The position numbers and the translations under genes were made by a program. 64,000 bases of DNA from Enterocloster aldenensis (GTDB lineage Bacteria; Bacillota; Clostridia; Lachnospirales; Lachnospiraceae), in the NCBI RefSeq assembly GCF_003434055.1, contig NZ_QVEX01000003.1, forward strand, positions 186,001 through 250,000. Direction: 5' to 3'. The notes under the pieces were generated by a model. That model did not search any database. It saw only the letters and a program-made list of their open reading frames with translations, and was not told where the DNA came from. This document shows, piece by piece, positions 23,963 to 32,186 of this stretch. Each line of letters opens with the position of its first letter. Within the stretch, counting starts at the first letter, position 1.

Positions 23963-25024
23963 TCAAATTTCGCTTTCGATATACCATGACGTTACTTTCA
24001 TGATATACCGTCCGGTATCAAATGGAGGTTCATATATCTTTAGGTGAGCCTCGCCTTTTCTCTTGTTAATATTGTATAGTCTATAAATTCTGTAGTTTTT
24101 CTTTTGCTGCTGCATCTTATTGGCAACGGTAATTTCGTTTTGGGAAATATAGAAGCCGCCATCGTGGTCTTGCTCTGTGCTCTTTACCTCGATGTATAAT
24201 AACTCCCCTTGTTCGGTAAAGGATTTAATATCATAACCTTCGTTATCGCCTACTTCTTGAGATGTATGTTCAATTTGCTTTGCAAGTTTCCCTAACCCTA
24301 CATTACATAACTTTTTCTTTTCAAACTCAATAACAATATATTCTCCTAAATCGCCAATACTTTTTTTCTTTTCATTAAGGGCCAGATAATCTGTTTTATA
24401 TGACTTTCTAGTCTGTTTTGTTGCCGGTTTCCTTTCAGCGGGAATGTCCTCGTCATCAATCAGTAATTTAAAACTACTATACGATTTTGTTTCTGTTGGT
24501 TGAAGCTCATCAACGGCCTTTAATGGGGTGTTTCTGTGTTCATCATTACAGATGATTCTTATATACCATTTTTTTCTATATTCTTCTGTAAGGGCACTGG
24601 CAGCCGCATTAAAGAATTCGCATATCTTTAAATTATTTGCAACATAATATTTTTTGTCCGAAATAATGATTGCACTGTTTTCATCCTGTATTCGGGTACT
24701 GTTTTTTTGTCTGCTTGTAAAGTCATGGACAACAATTTCTGGGAAAATTTTAAATTTATCAGCCTTTGCCGTTAGAAAGCCATTTATGATTTCAATGGAC
24801 TGATTACAGGCAGCCTCAACAAATTTAATATATGTTTTACGAGGACTTTCCCCGTCAATTATTATCTCATTATCGTCAGCCACAAATACAAAATTTATTT
24901 TATCAAACTGCATGTTATCACCGTAAACATATCCATTGTGAAAACAGGAATATGATTTTGCTTGAATATATTTACGATTATCAAGCCAGTATTGTATGGA
25001 AATCTCATCGAAATTTGCTTTCAT
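23963..25024 (-). CDS. Putative PD-(D/E)XK nuclease-like protein with DUF3883 domain
   Basis: A 353-residue protein encoded in markedly AT-rich DNA unlike its neighbours. The C-terminal 120 residues look like DUF3883, a restriction-nuclease-like fold: IGDLGEYIVIEFEKKKL, then GDNEGYDIKSF and LLYIEVKSTEQ, giving the E...GYDI...EVK pattern expected of a metal-dependent nuclease core. Residues 1-220 are not recognised. No methyltransferase, helicase or partner gene is adjacent. The ATG at 25024 has GAGGGGT upstream; a longer frame to 25051 lacks one. Codon use and isolation suggest horizontal acquisition. A defence role is possible but only inferred. Confidence 0.7.
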   Translation of the reverse strand: MKANFDEISIQYWLDNRKYIQAKSYSCFHNGYVYGDNMQFDKINFVFVADDNEIIIDGESPRKTYIKFVEAACNQSIEIINGFLTAKADKFKIFPEIVVHDFTSRQKNSTRIQDENSAIIISDKKYYVANNLKICEFFNAAASALTEEYRKKWYIRIICNDEHRNTPLKAVDELQPTETKSYSSFKLLIDDEDIPAERKPATKQTRKSYKTDYLALNEKKKSIGDLGEYIVIEFEKKKLCNVGLGKLAKQIEHTSQEVGDNEGYDIKSFTEQGELLYIEVKSTEQDHDGGFYISQNEITVANKMQQQKKNYRIYRLYNINKRKGEAHLKIYEPPFDTGRYIMKVTSWYIESEI

Positions 25025-25223
25025 AAATGACCCCTCGTTTCGAATATACATTTATATATAGTTCACACCATTATTTTAAGAGATTATAGCACATAATTAT
25101 AGGCGTTTCTATCCGGTTTTACATTGTACCATACCTATGTGGCATCTACCGGTTTCAGTTTATTGGTTGATACTGTTTTATAAGCATTTTCCTTCCGGAC
25201 GCCCTTTTTGCATCCAGGATATA

Positions 25224-25262
25224 AAAAAATGCCAGGAAACCTGTAGGATACAGCTTTCCCGG
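25224..25262 (-). terminator. Terminator for the ABC-F / small membrane protein transcript
   Basis: On the minus strand CCGGGAAAGCTGTA pairs with TACAGGTTTCCTGG around a 3-nt loop, followed by a run of seven T (preceded by CA). It closes the minus-strand unit before the nuclease-like gene. Confidence 0.9.
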
Positions 25263-25309
25263 TATTTCCGATTTTTTAGATCAATCCTTTTCTAAATCAT
25301 CCCATCTGC

Positions 25310-25624
25310 CTATGGCCTGGATGTTTTATCTTGCCCGTTCACATCTGTTTTGCCATGGGCTGTCCGCCTGTCTGCCTGTGTATCGGCCCTGCCGGCTTTT
25401 TCCGCCTCGGCTTTCAGCGCCTCTATGTCCGCTGGTTCAGAAGGCTTTAAAACACGTGCCATCAGTCCCATGGCAAACATGATGATAGGTATGAACACCA
25501 TGGAGAAAATCACGGCCATAAGGTAATTCTTTGGGGCGCCTGTCACGGCCAGGATAATGGCCAGCACAAACAGCGCCACCAGAAGCAGGGCTCCGGCCAG
25601 GGCCAGGATCCGTTTTAATTTCAT
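25310..25624 (-). CDS. Small two-helix membrane protein, unknown
   Basis: A 104-residue protein with two hydrophobic helices (about residues 5-27 and 33-57) and a charged tail rich in Ala, Glu, Lys and Asp (KPSEPADIEALKAEAEKAGR). The ATG at 25624 has AAAGGAGT 6 nt upstream. It lies 122 bases behind the ABC-F gene in the same direction and ahead of the shared terminator, so the two are likely co-transcribed. No family recognised. Confidence 0.75.
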   Translation of the reverse strand: MKLKRILALAGALLLVALFVLAIILAVTGAPKNYLMAVIFSMVFIPIIMFAMGLMARVLKPSEPADIEALKAEAEKAGRADTQADRRTAHGKTDVNGQDKTSRP

Positions 25625-25746
25625 GCATTGACTCCTTTCATCCGTTGACTGTTTCCTTATCCATCCCAATCAAACGTCTTAACCACCCGTTCCAACCAAT
25701 CGACTCAACCATCCGTTCCGGACCAATTGTCCATCCGTCTGAACCG

Positions 25747-27690
25747 TCAATCCTCAGCCAGTTCTTCCCAGCGCCCATACAGTTCTTCCAGCTGCCGGGC
25801 GATTTCTTCCTTTTCCCTGTTCAGTTCCATCAGCCTGTCCACATCGGTGTAGACCTCTTCCTGGGAAAGCAGCCCGTCAATCTCACTGTCCCTGGTTTCC
25901 AGGGCATGGATGGAATCCTCTGTCTTTTTTAACTCGTTCTGGCGCTTGCGTATGCGGGCCTGCTCCTCCTTCTGGGCTTTCCAGTCCAGCTTTATGCCGC
26001 TGGCAGAAGGGGATCCAAAATCCCTGTCCGGGGTTCCCGCAGGCGTCTGGCCTGCCGCATTCCTTGCTGCAAATGCGGCTTCCACGTCATCCTTTTTCTC
26101 AAGATAATAATCGTAGTTGCCGATATAATTAATCAGGGACTGGCTGGTCAGGTCCAGTATCCTGGTGGCGGTGCGGTTGATGAAATAACGGTCATGGGAC
26201 ACATAAAGCACGGTGCCCGTATAGCGGCAGAGGGCGCTTTCCAGTATCTCCTTGGACGTGATGTCCAGATGGTTGGTGGGCTCGTCCAGCAAAAGGAAAT
26301 TGGCATCGGAGAGCATGAGCTTGGCCAGGGACACGCGTCCGCGTTCCCCGCCGCTTAAGTCCCTGATCTGCTTAAACACGTCATCTCCTGTGAACAGGAA
26401 GGAGGCCAGTGTATTGCGGATCTGGGTATTATTCATGTCAGGATAGGTATCCTGTATTTCCTCAAATAATGTCTTGTCCATGTGCAGGACCTGGTGCTCC
26501 TGGTCGTAATAACCGATGTGCACCTTGGAACCCAGGCGGATTTCACCGCTGTCAGCTTCCAGCAGGCCGTTGATGATCTTTAGCAGGGTGGTCTTGCCGG
26601 TTCCGTTATTGCCTATGATAGCCACCCGCTCCCCGCGCCTGATATCAAAATCCACATGGGAGAAGAGGGGCTGGGCGTCAAAGGATTTGCTTAATTCCCT
26701 GACCGTCAGCACATCATTGCCGCTGATTACATCCGGCTCCAGCCGTATATCCATGGAAGCGTCAATGTCCACCGGCTTTTCCACACGCTCAATCTTATCC
26801 AGCATCTTTTCACGGCTTTCGGCACGCCGGATGGACTTTTCGCGGTTAAAGGATTTTAGTTTGGCGATGACTGCTTCCTGGTGCCTGATTTCCTGCTGCT
26901 GGTTTAGGTATGCCCTGATTTTGGCATCCCGCAGCATGGCCTTCTTGTCGCTGTAAGCGGAATAGTTGCCTGAGAACATGGTCCCTATGCCGTTATCCAG
27001 TTCCACAATCTTGGTAACCACACGGTCCAGGAAATACCGGTCATGGGCAACAATGATCACACTGCCTGCATAGCTCTTTAAGTAGGTTTCAAGCCAGGCA
27101 ATGGACTCCATGTCCAGATGGTTGGTGGGCTCGTCAAGCAGCAGTACGTCCGGCTTGGTAAGCAGGAGCTTGCCAAGGGATACGCGTGTTTTCTGGCCTC
27201 CGGAAAGGGTGTTGATGGGTTTGGTGAATTCATCCTCGCTGAATCCCAGGCCTTTTAATACGCCCGTGACCTCGCTTTTATAAGCGTAGCCATCAGCCAG
27301 TTCAAAGGCGTGGTTTAAGCGGCTGTATTCTGCCAGCATGGCTTCCAGGGCATCGCCTGAGGCCGAATGCATCTTAAGCTCCAGGCTGCGGATCCGCTCC
27401 TCCATCTCTATGACAGGACGCTTTACCTCCAGAAGGGCTTCGTAAATCGTGTTTTCGCTGTCCAGGTCCTGGTGCTGTGCCAGATAACCGATGGTGGTGC
27501 CCTTGCTGAGGGCCACAACGCCTTCGTCAGCAGCCAGCTCACCGATCATGATTTTCAAAAGGGTGGTCTTGCCTGCACCGTTAATGCCCACAATAGCCGC
27601 CTTTTCGTGGTCTTCCAGGTGAAAGGAAACCTGCTTTAAAATATGTTTGTCACCAAATGACTTGGTTATATTGCTGCATGATAAAATCAT
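25747..27690 (-). CDS. ABC-F family ATPase (YdiF/Uup-like)
   Basis: A 647-residue soluble protein with two ABC ATPase domains and no membrane segment. Walker A: GINGAGKTT and GNNGTGKTT; signature LSGGQKTR and LSGGERGR; Walker B LLLDEPTNHLD twice; the inter-domain linker and a C-terminal coiled coil (about 560-647: KAQKEEQARIRKRQNELKK, QEEVYTDVDRLMELNREKEE). ABC-F proteins act on the ribosome E site; some rescue it from antibiotics, others are housekeeping translation factors, and YdiF-type architecture favours the latter. The ATG at 27690 has AAAGGAG; a frame to 27726 exists. A leader of about 270 nt precedes it. Confidence 0.95.
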   Translation of the reverse strand: MILSCSNITKSFGDKHILKQVSFHLEDHEKAAIVGINGAGKTTLLKIMIGELAADEGVVALSKGTTIGYLAQHQDLDSENTIYEALLEVKRPVIEMEERIRSLELKMHSASGDALEAMLAEYSRLNHAFELADGYAYKSEVTGVLKGLGFSEDEFTKPINTLSGGQKTRVSLGKLLLTKPDVLLLDEPTNHLDMESIAWLETYLKSYAGSVIIVAHDRYFLDRVVTKIVELDNGIGTMFSGNYSAYSDKKAMLRDAKIRAYLNQQQEIRHQEAVIAKLKSFNREKSIRRAESREKMLDKIERVEKPVDIDASMDIRLEPDVISGNDVLTVRELSKSFDAQPLFSHVDFDIRRGERVAIIGNNGTGKTTLLKIINGLLEADSGEIRLGSKVHIGYYDQEHQVLHMDKTLFEEIQDTYPDMNNTQIRNTLASFLFTGDDVFKQIRDLSGGERGRVSLAKLMLSDANFLLLDEPTNHLDITSKEILESALCRYTGTVLYVSHDRYFINRTATRILDLTSQSLINYIGNYDYYLEKKDDVEAAFAARNAAGQTPAGTPDRDFGSPSASGIKLDWKAQKEEQARIRKRQNELKKTEDSIHALETRDSEIDGLLSQEEVYTDVDRLMELNREKEEIARQLEELYGRWEELAED

Positions 27691-27969
27691 GGTTAAGCTC
27701 CTTTGCATTGTATACCGGCGCTCCATCCAAAGGGGGCAACAGGGCGCTGTTTTCCACGCGCTTATATGTGAAGGAATCCATCAGGAGATACCCCCTTTAG
27801 GACAAAGTACGCCCCACTTTGCGGCATATCTGGCCGGAATTCGGGTCACATAGCCCGCTATGCCCCCTTTATTTGCGCCAAATCCCCCACAAAGTGGGAT
27901 GCACGGCCGACGGAAAGCAATTCTCAGACACGTCCTGGATTGCCGGGATTTCCATATTATACTTTCACC

Positions 27970-27998
27970 AGTATAATATAATAGGAAAATTTTTTCAA
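27970..27998 (-). promoter_or_regulatory. Promoter for the ABC-F gene
   Basis: Minus strand: TTGAAA (27998-27993) and TATACT (27975-27970) with 17-bp spacing, each 5/6 to consensus. The start-to-ATG leader of about 270 nt contains GC-rich inverted repeats (for example CATAGCGGGCTATG, and two CAAAGTGGGG-like segments near 27790-27820 and 27888-27900) but no T-run terminator. The rex promoter faces the other way 20 bases off. Confidence 0.7.
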
Positions 27999-28016
27999 GA
28001 ACATACTGAAACGTGT

Positions 28017-28045
28017 TTGACATTTTTTTGACACTTGTTTATAAT
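28017..28045 (+). promoter_or_regulatory. Consensus sigma-A promoter for rex
   Basis: Perfect TTGACA (28017-28022), 17-bp spacer, perfect TATAAT (28040-28045). No TTGTTAA-type Rex operator was recognised here, so autoregulation is not supported by the sequence. Confidence 0.88.
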
Positions 28046-28093
28046 AGAACCATTAGGTATTTATAGAAACGCGTAAGGGGAAGGTGGAACACA

Positions 28094-28756
28094 ATGGAAC
28101 GCAAAGAGATATCAAAGGCGGTAATTTCAAGATTGCCCCGCTATTACCGCTACCTGGGTGAACTGATTGAGGAAGGTGTGGAACGCATTTCTTCCAATGA
28201 ACTCAGCGCCAGGATGAAAGTAACGGCATCACAGATCCGTCAGGACCTTAATAATTTCGGAGGATTCGGCCAGCAGGGTTACGGTTATAATGTCAAGTAC
28301 CTGTATGCTGAGATAGCAAAGATTTTAGGAATTGACCAGCAGCACAACCTAATCATCATCGGAGCTGGTAATCTGGGGCAGGCCATTGCAAACTATACGA
28401 ATTTTGAAAGGCGGGGATTTGTCATCAAGGGCATGTTTGATATCAATCCCAAGCTGATTGGTCTGGTAATCCGCGGGATTGAGATCCGCTCCGTGGACGA
28501 TCTGGAACACTACATCAAGGAGAATGAGATTCAGATAGCGGCCCTGACCATTCCAAAGACAAAGGCGCCTGAGATTGCTGACCGCCTTGTCCAGGCCGGT
28601 ATCAAGGCAATCTGGAACTTTGCCCATACCGATCTGGTGGTTCCGGATGATGTGGTAGTGGAGAATGTCCACCTGTCTGAAAGTCTGATGCGTCTGTCAT
28701 ACAGGGTTTGCAGCATGTACGACCAGAAGACAGAAGAGGGAAAAGCATCAAAGTAA
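28094..28756 (+). CDS. rex: Redox-sensing transcriptional repressor Rex
   Basis: Senses the NADH/NAD+ ratio and represses fermentation and energy genes when NAD+ is high. 220 residues: an N-terminal winged helix (ISRLPRYYRYL, then ASQIRQDLNNFGGFGQQGYGY with the Rex-specific DNA-contact loop) and a Rossmann domain with IIGAGNLGQAIANY and FDINP. Strong GGGGAAGG ribosome site. Likely monocistronic, with a consensus promoter and a terminator. Confidence 0.98.
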   Translation: MERKEISKAVISRLPRYYRYLGELIEEGVERISSNELSARMKVTASQIRQDLNNFGGFGQQGYGYNVKYLYAEIAKILGIDQQHNLIIIGAGNLGQAIANYTNFERRGFVIKGMFDINPKLIGLVIRGIEIRSVDDLEHYIKENEIQIAALTIPKTKAPEIADRLVQAGIKAIWNFAHTDLVVPDDVVVENVHLSESLMRLSYRVCSMYDQKTEEGKASK

Positions 28757-28761
28757 GAATC

Positions 28762-28810
28762 AGCCGGCAAGCAAAGGAGTCATTCTTTATGCTTGCCGGC
28801 TGTTGCTTTT
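28762..28810 (+). terminator. Hairpin terminator after rex
   Basis: An 11-bp perfect stem AGCCGGCAAGC / GCTTGCCGGCT with an 18-nt loop is followed by GTTGCTTTT, six bases after the rex stop. Confidence 0.75.
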
Positions 28811-28827
28811 ACAGGAGGTAAATGCGG

Positions 28828-30369
28828 ATGAGAACACTGGTAACGGCAAAACAGATGAAGGCCGTGGACGCCCATACCATCCATACCATAGGCATACCGT
28901 CCATGGTCCTGATGGAGCGGGCAGCCCTTTGGGTGGCAGAAGAGGCAGGGGCGCTGGCCGGACAGAAGGAAGTCATATGGGCAGTGTGCGGCACGGGCAA
29001 CAATGGGGCGGACGGCGTGGCGGCGGCGCGTATGCTTTATCTGAAAGGGTATCAGGCGTGTGTCTATGTGGTGGGGGATTTGGAAAAGGGTACGGAGGAG
29101 TTTAAGGCCCAGGTATCCATTGCGCGCAGGCTCGGCATGGAGGTCAGGCCCTGGACCGCGGCGGCGGACCGGGAGTGCGGCCTTCTCATCGATGCCGTAT
29201 TCGGCGTGGGTTTAAGCCGTCCCATTGAAGGGGAGTACAGACAGTGCATGGAAATGCTGGCGGATAAGAAGATTGCCCATACCGTTGCAGTGGATGTGCC
29301 CTCAGGAATCCATGGGGATACGGGGACTGTCATGGGGGTTGCGCTGAGGGCGGATGTCACTGTTACCTTTGGCTGGGAGAAGACCGGCACAGCCCTTTAT
29401 CCGGGCAGGGAATATGCGGGCAGGGTAAAGGTATGCGATATTGGATTTCCGGAAACAGCCCTGATGGCCGTGGCGGAGGCAGAAGAGGGGAGCGGATATG
29501 CATTCACCTACGGGCCGGAGGACCTGGCGCGGATTCCGGGCCGTCCCGCCTATTCCAACAAGGGAACCTTTGGGAAGGTGCTGATTGCAGCAGGGTCAAG
29601 GAACATGTGCGGCGCGGCATATCTCAGCGCCCTGGCGGCTTACCGCACTGGCGCCGGGCTTGTAAAGCTCCTGACCGTGGAGGAAAACCGTCAGATCCTT
29701 CAGGAGCGTCTGCCGGAAGCCGTCATCGTCACCTACACGGCGGACCAGCTGATTTCAGGCAGGGAAGAGTTTAAGCGTATGATTGAGGAGCAGATGAACT
29801 GGGCAGATGTGGTGGTGCTGGGGCCGGGGCTTGGCAGTGAACCATATGTGGAATACCTGGTGGAGGATATACTGACCAGCGCCTTTGTGCCTGTAATCAT
29901 TGATGCGGACGGCCTCAATGCCATAGCCGGGCATCCGTACCTGACCACCTATTATACGGAAAATATCGTGATTACCCCCCATCTTGGCGAGATGGCCAGG
30001 CTGACCGGGGAGGACATCAGGGATATAAAGGAGAATCTGGCCGGGACAGCCCTGGAATATGCGGGGCGTTACGGCATTACCTGTGTGCTTAAGGATGCAG
30101 CCACGGTGGTGGCAGGTAAGGACGGCACGCTCTACATTAATTCCAGCGGTAACAGCGCCATGGCCAAGGCCGGGTCCGGCGATGTCCTTACGGGCATCAT
30201 TGCAGGCCTTACGGCCATTGGGATGGAGGAAGGGCAGGCAGCGCTGATGGGGGTATACCTTCACGGCAGGGCAGGAGACGCGGCAGCCAGGAAGACCGGG
30301 CAGCACAGCCTTCTGGCATCGGATCTGGCCCATGCAATCGGAGCTGCCATGGAGTCCGCGGCAGAATGA
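28828..30369 (+). CDS. nnrD: Bifunctional NAD(P)H-hydrate epimerase / ADP-dependent dehydratase
   Basis: Repairs NADH and NADPH damaged by hydration. The N-terminal YjeF_N epimerase domain (about 1-205; CGTGNNGADGVAAARMLY, VDVPSGIHGDTG) is fused to the C-terminal carbohydrate-kinase-like dehydratase (about 230-510; GSRNMCGAAYLSALAAYRTG, NAIAGHPY, ITPHLGEMARL and AKAGSGDVLTGIIAGL). About 513 residues, typical. An ATG at 28822 lies only 3 nt from GGAGG, so 28828 (9-nt spacing) is preferred. Alr follows closely. Confidence 0.95.
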   Translation: MRTLVTAKQMKAVDAHTIHTIGIPSMVLMERAALWVAEEAGALAGQKEVIWAVCGTGNNGADGVAAARMLYLKGYQACVYVVGDLEKGTEEFKAQVSIARRLGMEVRPWTAAADRECGLLIDAVFGVGLSRPIEGEYRQCMEMLADKKIAHTVAVDVPSGIHGDTGTVMGVALRADVTVTFGWEKTGTALYPGREYAGRVKVCDIGFPETALMAVAEAEEGSGYAFTYGPEDLARIPGRPAYSNKGTFGKVLIAAGSRNMCGAAYLSALAAYRTGAGLVKLLTVEENRQILQERLPEAVIVTYTADQLISGREEFKRMIEEQMNWADVVVLGPGLGSEPYVEYLVEDILTSAFVPVIIDADGLNAIAGHPYLTTYYTENIVITPHLGEMARLTGEDIRDIKENLAGTALEYAGRYGITCVLKDAATVVAGKDGTLYINSSGNSAMAKAGSGDVLTGIIAGLTAIGMEEGQAALMGVYLHGRAGDAAARKTGQHSLLASDLAHAIGAAMESAAE

Positions 30370-30391
30370 CAAAAAACAGGAGGCAGATAAG

Positions 30392-31582
30392 ATGAAACCA
30401 TACAGCAGGGTATATGCGGCCATTAATCTGGATGCGGTGGCTGCCAATATGGAGGCCATGAAGGCAAACCTTCCGGCTTCAACATCCATGATTGGCGTGG
30501 TTAAGACAGATGGCTACGGACATGGCGCCGTGCCGGTTGCCAGGACCATTGACCCATACGTGGACGGATATGCCGTGGCATCCGTGGACGAAGGCATCAT
30601 CCTGCGCCGCCACGGCATACGCAAGATGGTCCTTGTCCTGGGCGTGACCCATGAAAGCAGGTTTGAGGACCTGGTCCGGTATGATATCCGTCCGGCCATA
30701 TTCCGGTACGGGGAGGCCCAAAAACTGTCGGCCGTTGCAGCCGCCATGGGGAAAAGGGCCAATATCCATCTGGCAGTGGACACCGGCATGAACCGCATCG
30801 GCATGAAACCGGACCAGGAATCCGCGGACATGGTGTTAAGGATCAGCATGCTGGAGGGAATCCGCATTGAAGGCATGTTCACGCATTTTGCAAGGGCGGA
30901 TGAGGCGGATAAGACCACCTATGGACTGCAGTTTGGGAAATATTCTGATTTTGTGGAAATGCTGGGCAGCAGAGGGATTAACATCCCGATCAGACATTGT
31001 TCCAACAGCGCCGGCATCGTGGAGTCCCTGGGGTCCAACGGCCTTGACATGGTGCGGGCCGGTATTTCCATCTACGGTCTGTATCCATCGGATGAGGTGG
31101 GGAAAGATGCGGTGAAGCTGACGCCGGCCATGGAGCTTAAGAGCTTCATCACCTACATAAAGACCATTGGGCCAGGTGATGCGGTGAGTTACGGCGGCAC
31201 CTTTGTGGCTGACAGGCAGATGCGCGTGGCCACGATCCCGGTGGGATACGGGGACGGTTATCCGCGTTCCCTGTCCGGCAGGGGTTCTGTCCTAATCCGC
31301 GGCCAAAGGGCCAGGATACTGGGCAGGATCTGTATGGACCAGTTCATGGTGGATGTGACGGGGATTGTGGATGCGGCAGAAGACGATGAGGTGACACTGA
31401 TCGGAAGGGACGGGGATGGGTTCATTTCCGTGGAGGAACTGGCTGGAACCGGCGGAGGTTTCCACTATGAAATCATCTGCGGCATCGGCAAACGGGTGCC
31501 CAGGGTATATATACGGGACGGCCGGGTGATTGGGAAAAAAGATTATTTTAATGATATTTACGAAGGCTTCGGATATATGTAA
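30392..31582 (+). CDS. alr: Alanine racemase
   Basis: PLP enzyme interconverting L- and D-alanine for peptidoglycan. 396 residues. PLP Lys38 lies in VVKTDGYGHGA; the second catalytic Tyr is in VSYGGTFVA; DTGMNRIGM and GYGDGYPRSLSGRG are family signatures, and CMDQFMVDVT is present near the C-terminus. The ATG at 30392 has AGGAGG upstream. Sits between nnrD and mazF, an order familiar from Bacillus where alr precedes the ndoAI-ndoA toxin pair. Confidence 0.97.
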   Translation: MKPYSRVYAAINLDAVAANMEAMKANLPASTSMIGVVKTDGYGHGAVPVARTIDPYVDGYAVASVDEGIILRRHGIRKMVLVLGVTHESRFEDLVRYDIRPAIFRYGEAQKLSAVAAAMGKRANIHLAVDTGMNRIGMKPDQESADMVLRISMLEGIRIEGMFTHFARADEADKTTYGLQFGKYSDFVEMLGSRGINIPIRHCSNSAGIVESLGSNGLDMVRAGISIYGLYPSDEVGKDAVKLTPAMELKSFITYIKTIGPGDAVSYGGTFVADRQMRVATIPVGYGDGYPRSLSGRGSVLIRGQRARILGRICMDQFMVDVTGIVDAAEDDEVTLIGRDGDGFISVEELAGTGGGFHYEIICGIGKRVPRVYIRDGRVIGKKDYFNDIYEGFGYM

Positions 31583-31704
31583 AAGCCTACCATGCTCCAA
31601 ATAAGCGTCTGAAACATATGATACTATTAGGTTACAGGGCAATGTATACACAGGTCAGATATTGCCAATACTAAGGTTGAATAAATTGACGGAGTGTGGA
31701 CGAT

Positions 31705-32052
31705 GTGATTATCAGACGTGGAGACATTTATTATGCGGATTTACGGCCTGTGGTGGGCTCCGAGCAGGGAGGAGTCCGTCCTGTGCTGATCATCCAGAAT
31801 GACGTGGGCAACAAACACAGCCCCACGGTCATATGTGCAGCCATTACCTCAAGGATGAACAAAGCAAAGCTGCCCACCCATGTGGAACTGAATACAAGGC
31901 GGTGTGCTATGATCAAGGACTCCGTCATCCTTTTGGAACAGCTGCGCACCATTGACAAGCAGCGGCTGAAGGAGAAGATATGCCATATAGATGAGGAGCT
32001 TCAGCAGAGGGTGGATGAAGCGCTGATGGTAAGCCTGGAACTGCATACATAG
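31705..32052 (+). CDS. mazF: MazF/EndoA-type mRNA interferase, no adjacent antitoxin
   Basis: A 115-residue endoribonuclease that cuts mRNA at short motifs. It opens (V)[19 protein letters not shown] and continues [12 protein letters not shown], the MazF fold signature, and matches B. subtilis EndoA along its length ([24 protein letters not shown]). The GTG at 31705 matches the EndoA start and sits 10 nt from GGAG; a GTG at 31696 is too close. In Bacillus an antitoxin gene separates alr and mazF; here the 122-bp gap holds no ORF. Confidence 0.95.
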   Translation: MIIRRGDIYYADLRPVVGSEQGGVRPVLIIQNDVGNKHSPTVICAAITSRMNKAKLPTHVELNTRRCAMIKDSVILLEQLRTIDKQRLKEKICHIDEELQQRVDEALMVSLELHT

Positions 32053-32186
32053 GCAGGCACCATTGACGAAATATGAGAAAAATGTTATGATAAGCAGAGC
32101 TATGCCATGATTTAAGGGGCGTTGCCCTGCTTTTTACATGACAGAAACCAGGGCGGCATGAGTACGAAAGGAGTCTTTATAGTATT

